Origin: CAZQXD01 sp964597315
GTDB taxonomy: Bacteria > Pseudomonadota > Gammaproteobacteria > Competibacterales > Competibacteraceae
Direction of reading: 5' to 3'
Assembly (NCBI GenBank): GCA_964597315.1
Contig: CAZQXD010000096.1
Span: 1 to 11,520, forward strand
Length of the DNA stretch: 11,520 nt
Position 1 is the first letter of the stretch; every line of letters begins with the position of its first letter. The translations under genes were made by a program, and so were the position numbers. The notes beneath the pieces were generated by a model. It did not search any database. It had not been told where the DNA came from and was given only the letters and a program-made list of their open reading frames with translations. Shown piece after piece: positions 1-5,466 of this stretch.

Positions 1-74
<74 letters not shown>

Positions 75-80
75 TATTTC

Positions 81-116
81 AAGGGCTTGCGCTTATTTTA
101 GCGCAAGCCCTTTTTT
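81..116 (+). terminator. Rho-independent terminator of tRNA-Phe
   Basis: A perfect GC-rich stem of at least 11 base pairs (from GGGCTTGCGC at 83) closes a short T-rich loop. It is followed by six T residues at 111-116. The core of this hairpin is repeated exactly at 705-732. Confidence 0.9.
83..110 (+). repeat. 28-base direct repeat, copy 1 (terminator hairpin core)
   Basis: This segment is identical over 28 bases to 705-732. It forms the stem-loop of the tRNA-Phe terminator. The two copies bracket the DUF29 gene. Confidence 0.85.
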
Positions 117-157
117 GATGAGCCGCCACGGTCCGCCCCTGGTCAGGGCCTATCCGA

Positions 158-586
158 TCATGGCCAGTAGTCCGGGTCCAGGGCCTGTTCCAATCCGAAG
201 GGACAGGCTTCCGGGAAGCTGTCACGGGCCAGGCCGGTTTCCCGGGCGGCATCGCGCCGGGCGCGGCGGTATTCCGCCGTCAGGGCCTCGGGCAGTAACC
301 GACGCAGGGAGGGGCTTTGTTCCAGCAGCCGTTCCAACTGATTGCGCTGTTCGTTGATGGTCCCTACCCAACCGCTGGATCGCTGATCCGGCTGGAAGCG
401 GTACTTCAGCAGGTGGGTCAGCAACACGTTCAAACGACTGCCCAGCTCCCGCCGCTCACTGGCCCCCATGCTCTCTATCTCCTCGGCTAAGTGGTCCAGA
501 TCCAGGGCCTGAAGCTGGCCGTCCCGTAGCAGTTCAGCTTGCTGCTGGGTCCAGGCGTGGAAGTCGGCGTCATACAGTCCGGTCAT
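158..586 (-). CDS. DUF29 family protein
   Basis: The protein has the hallmarks of the DUF29 family, which is common in cyanobacteria and proteobacteria and has no established function: an opening LYDADFHAWTQQQAELLR, then LDHLAEEIESMGASERREL, a leucine-rich helix LLTHLLKYRFQP, and a C-terminal FPEACPFGLEQALDPDYWP. I chose the internal ATG at 586 (MTGLYDADF) because family members normally begin a few residues before this motif. An in-frame ATG at 613 would add nine residues, and neither start has a clear Shine-Dalgarno. The length of about 142 residues is normal. It is probably cytoplasmic and helical, with no signal peptide. It is encoded alone, convergent with tRNA-Phe, and flanked by two copies of the same 28-base hairpin. 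The family assignment is secure; the role is unknown. Confidence 0.9.
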   Translation of the reverse strand: MTGLYDADFHAWTQQQAELLRDGQLQALDLDHLAEEIESMGASERRELGSRLNVLLTHLLKYRFQPDQRSSGWVGTINEQRNQLERLLEQSPSLRRLLPEALTAEYRRARRDAARETGLARDSFPEACPFGLEQALDPDYWP

Positions 587-704
587 GGTGTGGGTTTCCG
601 GCTTGGGGTTCATCGGGTGGGCGGATTAGCGCCACGGTGGCGGACGCGGTAAATATTAGTATAACCCTTGAACATGGGGCTGAAAATCAGCCAAATAAAA
701 TCAG

Positions 705-732
705 GGGCTTGCGCTTATTTTAGCGCAAGCCC
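705..732 (+). repeat. 28-base direct repeat, copy 2 (terminator-like hairpin without a T-run)
   Basis: This is an exact copy of the hairpin at 83-110 in the same orientation. It is followed by ATTGCG rather than a T-run, so it is unlikely to terminate on the plus strand. It could be a duplication scar left by insertion of the DUF29 segment, or a member of a dispersed hairpin family. These cannot be separated from one window. Confidence 0.8.
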
Positions 733-803
733 ATTGCGTATTTGTTCGCCATGAGGGAATGGGCAAAGTGACCAGTCTCAGTTCCAGATCATCTGGATAG
801 GGT

Positions 804-884
804 TAGCCCGGCATGAACGTCAATCCGCATAAAAACGCCACCACCACGTTCAAGATCCGCCGCATAATGGGACAGCTGTGCTGA
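804..884 (+). pseudogene. IS481-like transposase relic (N-terminal fragment)
   Basis: The frame starting with ATG at 813 reads MNVNPHKNATTTFKIRR and stops at TGA (882-884) after only 23 residues. NPHKNA-TTP/TTF is the opening of IS481-family transposases with an N-terminal helix-turn-helix. The DNA around the start (CCCGGCATG followed by AATCCGCATAA) closely matches the inverted fragment whose start codon is at 1718. No further transposase sequence continues in any plus-strand frame that I followed, so this is a short dead remnant. Family assignment is by motif recall. Confidence 0.6.
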
Positions 885-965
885 AAAACGCCTAAGCCGA
901 TTTCGGTTTATGCAGATATTGAGAGAGTTCGCGCATTTGACCATGCGTGAAAGGAAACGGATTTT

Positions 966-1454
966 TCAGCTCTGGGTAAAAGTAAAGGCTACAATTTTCC
1001 ATTTCTTAGGCAGGACGCTTTTGTAGTAATAGTATCTATCGTTGCCACCTGGAAGGTTCAAGGGATTAAATATGATGCTCCGAAAAAGTGTTCCCCCAGA
1101 ACTCGTTGAATTTTCAGATGTGACACTACAGCCGCCATTGGCGGAACAAGAAAACACCTGTCCTGATACAGTTGAGGCAAATGGACTTTGGGTATTATCC
1201 GGCCTCTTGTGGCGCACTTCAACTGATTGCATTGGTCCATGATTATCTTTAATAATAGGACAAATAATAGTCACATCGACATCCAAGGCTTCGAGGCTTG
1301 ATCCGTTGTGTCGAAGCTGGGCGGCACCGGCCGGAGTCATCGCTTGACAGATCGCACTGGAAATAATTTTTCTATCTGCGCCCGAAGCGATCGTCGGAGA
1401 AATTAACAATATAAACAGTACCAATTTGATGGTTGATTCAATCTGATTTGGCAT
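966..1454 (-). CDS. Putative secreted protein with four cysteines, family unknown
   Basis: The ATG at 1454 follows a good Shine-Dalgarno (AGGAG, about seven bases upstream). The N-terminus (charged to K10, hydrophobic stretch 11-24 LVLFILLISPTIAS, then GADRK) is a plausible Sec signal peptide cleaved near residue 25, which predicts export to the periplasm or outside. The remaining ~137 residues hold four cysteines (C36, C65, C103, C109) that could form two disulfides. They also hold a Ser/Asn-rich stretch around 104-120 and a YYYY run at 141-144. I recognise no domain. It sits between two IS481-like relics and has lower GC than the central operon, consistent with acquired accessory DNA. The ORF is intact, and the signal peptide plus ribosome-binding site make it likely to be real. 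Confidence 0.65.
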   Translation of the reverse strand: MPNQIESTIKLVLFILLISPTIASGADRKIISSAICQAMTPAGAAQLRHNGSSLEALDVDVTIICPIIKDNHGPMQSVEVRHKRPDNTQSPFASTVSGQVFSCSANGGCSVTSENSTSSGGTLFRSIIFNPLNLPGGNDRYYYYKSVLPKKWKIVAFTFTQS

Positions 1455-1520
1455 TTTCGTATCTCCTGCCTGGGGTTGTGAATATACTTAATACCTAATA
1501 GGCAACAGGGAGTCTAATTG

Positions 1521-1730
1521 GACAGCAGTGAGGGTGGTTTGGAGCCGACGCAGCGTATGCGAGCGGTCCTGCATGTCCTGATGCTTGCGCCAGCACCGGA
1601 TGGTGTCGATCGTCACCTTGTATTCGGTCGCCAATGCTCGCTCGGACTTGTCGGACTGTTGGGTGGCTTGGCGGATTTTGGGTGTGGTGGTGGTGTTCTT
1701 ATGCGGATTGATGTCCATGCCGGGCCTTCG
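1521..1730 (-). pseudogene. IS481-like transposase relic (N-terminal helix-turn-helix part)
   Basis: Read on the minus strand from ATG at 1718, the frame gives MDINPHKNTTTTPKIRQ, then a helix-turn-helix-like LATEYKVTIDTIRCWRKHQ, then DRSHTLRRLQTTLTAVQ. This is the recognisable N-terminal 65 or so residues of an IS481-type transposase (family pattern: NPHKNA...W...D.VEDRSHTPHRLQTTLTPAQ). Similarity stops abruptly near 1521, and the catalytic DDE part is absent. The longer open frame extending upstream to 1856 is not transposase-like. A 9-base direct repeat TCTAATTGG brackets the fragment (1513-1521 and 1775-1783). Confidence 0.7.
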
Positions 1731-1776
1731 TCGAGATCGTCTGCAATAGCTGGGATGTCTAAAACAGAGAGTAGCT

Positions 1777-1971
1777 CTAATTGGCGATTGAAATATTCGG
1801 AACCTGAGATCGATTCTGAAAATCAACATTTCGGACCGTGATTTGCAGGTATCCATCGTCTACCCATGTTTGGCCAAAACTAAGTTCTACGAAAAAATTT
1901 ATCTCAAACGCGGGGGAGTTTGCGATGAAGGTATGATTGACGAGAATATCGTTGAAATCTCTTCGTGTCAT
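1777..1971 (-). CDS. Possible small or truncated gene, function unknown
   Basis: The frame encodes 64 residues beginning MTRRDFNDILVNHTFIANS. The ATG has a plausible Shine-Dalgarno (AAGGA, seven bases upstream), and composition looks protein-like (alternating hydrophobic FEINFFVELSFGQTW, then LQITVRNVDF, suggesting beta strands). The reading ends at TAG just at the edge of the IS481-like relic, so this may be the 5' part of a gene whose 3' part was lost to the insertion. I recognise no family. It could also be a chance ORF. Confidence 0.3.
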   Translation of the reverse strand: MTRRDFNDILVNHTFIANSPAFEINFFVELSFGQTWVDDGYLQITVRNVDFQNRSQVPNISIAN

Positions 1972-1974
1972 GAT

Positions 1975-2351
1975 AATCCTTTTTTTATGCGATTATGAAA
2001 ATTACGTCGATTGGATTGAAATGTATCGTAAAATATATTGCTAGACATGATGCAGCTAATATTAACGGCTTTTCGGTGAATTTTTACACGAAAATTAAAC
2101 GAAATATTAACAATGATTAATGCTTCGCGTAACCGGCGGCAAAGCCTTCAAGGTATTGTTAATTTGTATTTTTACTTCACGTTACACATATGTCATATGG
2201 CAATTTTTTATAACCCCGCCCGCTTTCCTAACCATATAGACGGTGGGTAAGGTTAGGATTTTCGTCGTTACTGTTATTGTAATCCAGGCGACGGCTGGAG
2301 TTCGATAATCGGTAGCACAAAGTAACACTAGTGGAAAACTAGCCCGACTAT
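1975..2351. other. AT-rich intergenic region without a gene
   Basis: No convincing coding frame is present. Base composition drops sharply to AT-rich between about 1975 and 2215 compared with the GC-rich operon downstream. A perfect 9-base inverted repeat ATTAACAAT/ATTGTTAAT lies at 2106-2114 and 2155-2163, and a CATATG...CATATG motif at about 2188-2199. It may be a regulatory or horizontally acquired spacer. Confidence 0.4.
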
Positions 2352-2533
2352 TCAACCAGGCAAGCTATCTCGCGATAGCCCAAACTCCGAAAAAATCTCC
2401 CGCAACCGATCCAGATGCCGTCGCTTGAATACCGTGCCTCGGCTTTTGAACACGATGCTCGGATGAACATTAAGCGCGTGGACCGAGTATCGACCAGGGT
2501 TTGGGCGCGGCGCGGAACAGCTTGATAACACCT
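2352..2533 (-). pseudogene. Possible gene remnant (minus-strand open frame of ~60 codons)
   Basis: A minus-strand frame open from about 2533 to the TGA at 2352-2354 reads ...YSVHALNVHPSIVFKSRG and then RRHLDRLREIFSEFGLSRD. The amino acid composition and amphipathic C-terminal helix look like the tail of a real protein. The only candidate start is a GTG with no Shine-Dalgarno. A stop lies immediately upstream, so the N-terminal part has been lost or never existed. No family is recognised. It could be chance. Confidence 0.25.
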
Positions 2534-2550
2534 TATTTTGAGACTATTTT
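2522..2550 (+). promoter_or_regulatory. Candidate sigma-70 promoter of the trypco2-protease-MoxR operon
   Basis: TTGATA (2522-2527, five of six matches to -35) is followed after exactly 17 bases by TATTTT (2545-2550, four of six matches to -10). It lies about 40 bases upstream of the first gene's ribosome-binding site. No other promoter-like pair was as good in the preceding region. It is a sequence match only. Confidence 0.35.
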
Positions 2551-2591
2551 ATTCTAATAGAGGGTCTGTTTAGACAGTCGAGGTGGAGGCT

Positions 2592-2888
2592 ATGGCGGAC
2601 AAGATTCCGTTGTCGGATTTACTGGTGGAGCTGCGCAAGGAATTACTGGACGCCCAAAATAAAGCCGAACAGGCGCAACTCAGATTCAAAGTCGAGGATA
2701 TCGACCTTGAGCTGAAGGTGGGCGCGACCAGTTCTGGCACGGTTGGCGGGGGAGTGAAATTCTGGGTTTACAATGCCGAGGCCAAGGGGACCATCTCGAC
2801 CGAAGCCGTGCAGACCATCCGACTGAAGCTTAGCCCGGTCTCCGCCGATGGAGGAGACACCCTGGTTTCAGGTAGGGACAAAAAATAA
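2592..2888 (+). CDS. Trypco2 (trypsin-co-occurring domain 2) family protein
   Basis: The 98-residue protein opens with an amphipathic helix, IPLSDLLVELRKELLDAQNKA. Two strands follow (LRFKVEDIDLELKV, residues ~30-43), then a glycine turn, VKFWVYNAEAKG, and a last strand QTIRLKLSPV. This pattern (LxxLIxxLRxEL..., LxFELxxVxLELxV, KFWVV, QRIxLxLxP) is the Trypco2 domain. That domain is named for its repeated occurrence beside trypsin-like proteases in MoxR/vWA conflict systems, as it does here. A GTG at 2583 is in frame, but I prefer ATG 2592: an AGGTGGAGG ribosome-binding site overlaps the GTG and the protein begins normally at MADKIP. It is the first gene of the operon, 40 bases ahead of the protease. 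Its probable role is partner or regulator of the protease (inferred from co-occurrence only). Cytoplasmic. Confidence 0.85.
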   Translation: MADKIPLSDLLVELRKELLDAQNKAEQAQLRFKVEDIDLELKVGATSSGTVGGGVKFWVYNAEAKGTISTEAVQTIRLKLSPVSADGGDTLVSGRDKK

Positions 2889-2928
2889 CCGTGTGCATTG
2901 ACGCCCCTAAACGCTAGGAGCGGCATCC

Positions 2929-4476
2929 ATGGACAAGAATGTCATCGTAGAGATTTTTGTACCCGAGCAGGGCGCCGGTGGTCAGGAAGGCGGCATTGCC
3001 ACGGGCTACCCCATCGCCAAAAATCTGATCCTGACAGCCAGGCATGTTCTGTATCCTGACGCCGGGCGCGACGAAGCCTATCCCATCGAAGTGCGTTGGC
3101 GACACCCCGAAGTGCGGGACAGGGGGTGGCAACCCCTCAAAATACCATCCGGCCAGACCATCTCCTGGCAAAGCGAGCAATGGGATTTAGCCTTGCTCGA
3201 ATGTGAGTTGCCCCCCGGTATCCAGAACTGGGGCTTTCTCAGTGAGCAAAAGCCAAAAAGCCATACCCTATGGGAAAGCGTTGGCTTTCCTGCGGTGGCG
3301 GGCAAAAAAAACGCCATCCGCAACCCTTTCGATATGCAGGGGACCGTGTTCTCCATGCTGGATACTGCCGAACGTTTCGACCTTGAGGCCACCGCCGGTC
3401 CCAAGGACGGGACGGACTGGAAAGGCGCTTCGGGCAGTCCGGTATTTGTGAACTGGCGGATTTTAGGAGTCATCGTCTCGGTGCCAGGAAAGCTAGAGGC
3501 GGCGCGATTGCGGGCGGCGCCCATCTGGCGGCTGCTGCGCGAAGACGATGAGTTCAGAAAGATCATCGGCCATGATCGGCGTCAAGATCGCCAGAAGCAT
3601 GTTAAACGCAGACTAGCGGCGGTTTTGCAACCGGTCCCAAATGGAATGGAGTGTCTGGCCGAGTCCATGGGCGAGCAATTTCCGGCCCTGGTGGATGACA
3701 TGCGGGGCAAAGACGCCCAGCGGAAGGCCGAGTACTTGGCCGAATGGGTATTGCGGCTTGAGGTGGGGGATGCCGTCAAAGCCTTGAGAAAAGCCTATGA
3801 AGACATGCGGGATCGTCCATCCGAGGCCAGGGTCCTTGTCGCCGCTTTGAATATCATCCTCCCTGCCGTCTACGATCATGGCATCGTCGAGACGGTTCGA
3901 AATGTTCGGGGCGAAGCCAATGCCGCCTTGGTAACGCTGCCGGTGCATTACCCCACGGTGGCGGAAATCATCATGGCCGGGGCTGATCGCCGCGAGACCT
4001 TGTTCTGTGACCGGGAATACGAAGCGCATTTCCCCAAGGGCAAGCTGTGTCTGCCCGAGCCGCCGGAAAGTGGCTTTGACAGCGACGGACAACGGGCCAT
4101 GGAGGCTCTGGAACAACATCTCGGGGCCAAGTTCTGCCCGGCCAGGGCGGATGAATTTGAGCAGGTTGTGGATGACTTTATCGTTAGCCGCTTTTATCGG
4201 GCGCAACCAGGGGCTCCCGAGCGAACCTGGGAGCAGAAGCTGTCGGGCGCCGCTCGGGAGATCCGCTATCGGGCTGAGGACGAAGGCAAAACCCATTATT
4301 TGATGATGGCGGAGCCGGAGGACAGGGAAGACCGGCAGGCGCTGGAAAATGTGCTGCGCCGTATCCACCAGCGGTTTCCGGGCTTGATGTGTCTCAGCTT
4401 GAAACAGCTTCCTGAAATGGAGGCGGATGAGTTCGAGAGTTTTCGTCGATTGCTGGGCATGTTGCCCATACGCTAG
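2929..4476 (+). CDS. Trypsin-like serine protease with a long unassigned C-terminal region
   Basis: The N-terminal ~200 residues are a chymotrypsin-fold protease. Catalytic His39 lies in TARHVL, Asp86 in WDLALLE and Ser168 in GASGSPVF, so the triad is complete. There is no signal peptide (MDKNVIVEIFVPEQ), which indicates an intracellular protease, as in the conflict-system proteases. Residues ~200-515 are not assigned to a family: a helical stretch (~215-310) with repeated acidic/basic helices, then ALVTLPVHYPTVAEIIMAG and a second alpha/beta-looking part ending LMCLSLKQLPEM. This may couple the protease to the ATPase or sensor. ATG 2929 has AGGAG eight bases upstream. The next gene follows after only 12 bases. 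The substrate is unknown. I infer an effector activated by the downstream MoxR/vWA components; it could instead process operon proteins. Confidence 0.88.
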   Translation: MDKNVIVEIFVPEQGAGGQEGGIATGYPIAKNLILTARHVLYPDAGRDEAYPIEVRWRHPEVRDRGWQPLKIPSGQTISWQSEQWDLALLECELPPGIQNWGFLSEQKPKSHTLWESVGFPAVAGKKNAIRNPFDMQGTVFSMLDTAERFDLEATAGPKDGTDWKGASGSPVFVNWRILGVIVSVPGKLEAARLRAAPIWRLLREDDEFRKIIGHDRRQDRQKHVKRRLAAVLQPVPNGMECLAESMGEQFPALVDDMRGKDAQRKAEYLAEWVLRLEVGDAVKALRKAYEDMRDRPSEARVLVAALNIILPAVYDHGIVETVRNVRGEANAALVTLPVHYPTVAEIIMAGADRRETLFCDREYEAHFPKGKLCLPEPPESGFDSDGQRAMEALEQHLGAKFCPARADEFEQVVDDFIVSRFYRAQPGAPERTWEQKLSGAAREIRYRAEDEGKTHYLMMAEPEDREDRQALENVLRRIHQRFPGLMCLSLKQLPEMEADEFESFRRLLGMLPIR

Positions 4477-4480
4477 GGAG
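4476..4480 (+). promoter_or_regulatory. Ribosome-binding site that fixes the TTG start of the ATPase
   Basis: GGGAG overlaps the last base of the protease stop codon and lies eight bases before TTG 4489. The protease stop TAG (4474-4476) is in the same frame, so the ATPase cannot start earlier. TTG is therefore the only start that retains the N-terminus. Confidence 0.6.
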
Positions 4481-4488
4481 AATGCCCA

Positions 4489-5466
4489 TTGAAGTTTTTA
4501 GACATAAAAGCAGGGTATACCCAGAAGCTGGCCAGCCCGGACACGGGACTGGAAGCGGTACACGTCTTCGAGCAGCGGGAAATAGATGCTGTCAACGCCG
4601 CCTTGGCCGCCTGTCGACCGTTGCTGGTACGGGGCGAACCCGGCATCGGCAAAAGCCAGTTGGCCCGGGCGGCGGCGGCCGTTCTGGGGCGGGCGTTCGT
4701 GACCTATGTGGTGGATGCCCGCACCGAATCCCGTGATCTACTCTGGCACTACGATGCGGTGGCCCGGCTGGCCGATGCCCAGCTTCTGGGGACGCTAGAC
4801 AAACCCGATACGTCATCGCTGGCGGTACAAAACTACCTCCACCCCCAAGCATTGTGGTGGGCGTTTCACTGGAAAAACGCCGCGCAGCAGGCCGCCAAAG
4901 TCTCCCAGCCTCCGCCCCCTCAGTTTGACAATGGCGATCCCCATAAGGGCTGCCTGGTATTGATCGACGAAATCGACAAGGCCGAAACCGACGTGCCCAA
5001 CGGGTTGCTGGAAGCCTTGGGTAATGCTCGCTTCACCCCCCAAGGCATGGCCAACCCGGTGATGGCTAGCGGAGCGCCGCCGCTCGTTGTCATCACTACC
5101 AATGAAGAACGGGCTTTACCCGATGCGTTCGTGCGCCGTTGCCTGGTGCTGCATCTGGATCTGCCCTGTGAGCGGGACCTATTTACAGAGCGCCTTCGGC
5201 TGCGTGGCCGGGCGCATTTCGGTGACGCCGATGATGACATTCTACGGCGGGCTGCTGAATTGCTGTTCGATGATCGGGAGACCGCCAAGCACGAACATTG
5301 GCTGCCGCTACCGGGTCAGGCGGAATACCTGGACTTGCTTCGGGCGGTGATGGCCTTGTCCAAAACCAAGGGCAAGACCCCCGCCACGATTCTCGACCAG
5401 GTATCGTGCTACATCCTGCGCAAGCATCCCAATGCGCCCCGCTCCGGGCGGGAGGGTCAGGGGTGA
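4489..5466 (+). CDS. MoxR-type AAA+ ATPase
   Basis: The protein has 325 residues. Walker A is GEPGIGKS (49-56). Walker B is LVLIDEIDK (156-164) with D160 and E161. Sensor 1 lies in VITTNEERALPDAF (N205), followed by FVRR with a likely arginine finger at 216-217. The DEIDKAETDVPNGLLEAL and ITTNEERALPDAFVRR blocks are typical of the MoxR branch. These ATPases act as chaperone-like remodellers, usually with a vWA-domain partner. The start is TTG with GGGAG eight bases upstream. The stop overlaps the next gene's GTG start (GTGA), which indicates translational coupling to the vWA-like/FGE fusion. A Pro run (~141-144) sits in an insert between Walker A and B. It probably supplies NTP-driven signalling or assembly in the system (inference from family). 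Cytoplasmic. Confidence 0.93.
   Translation: MKFLDIKAGYTQKLASPDTGLEAVHVFEQREIDAVNAALAACRPLLVRGEPGIGKSQLARAAAAVLGRAFVTYVVDARTESRDLLWHYDAVARLADAQLLGTLDKPDTSSLAVQNYLHPQALWWAFHWKNAAQQAAKVSQPPPPQFDNGDPHKGCLVLIDEIDKAETDVPNGLLEALGNARFTPQGMANPVMASGAPPLVVITTNEERALPDAFVRRCLVLHLDLPCERDLFTERLRLRGRAHFGDADDDILRRAAELLFDDRETAKHEHWLPLPGQAEYLDLLRAVMALSKTKGKTPATILDQVSCYILRKHPNAPRSGREGQG
5451..5455 (+). promoter_or_regulatory. Ribosome-binding site for the GTG start at 5463
   Basis: GGAGG lies seven bases before GTG 5463, which overlaps the ATPase stop as GTGA. This supports GTG 5463 over an in-frame TTG at 5298 that lies deep inside the ATPase gene. Confidence 0.7.

Noticed and set aside
3613..4368. Minus-strand open frame of ~250 codons opposite the protease C-terminal region
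   Set aside because: No motifs and composition typical of an antisense shadow; the plus frame continues directly from a protease with intact catalytic motifs.
5298..5462. N-terminal extension of the vWA-like/FGE fusion from a TTG at 5298
   Set aside because: It lies wholly inside the ATPase gene in another frame, and GTG 5463 has a GGAGG seven bases upstream and the typical GTGA overlap.
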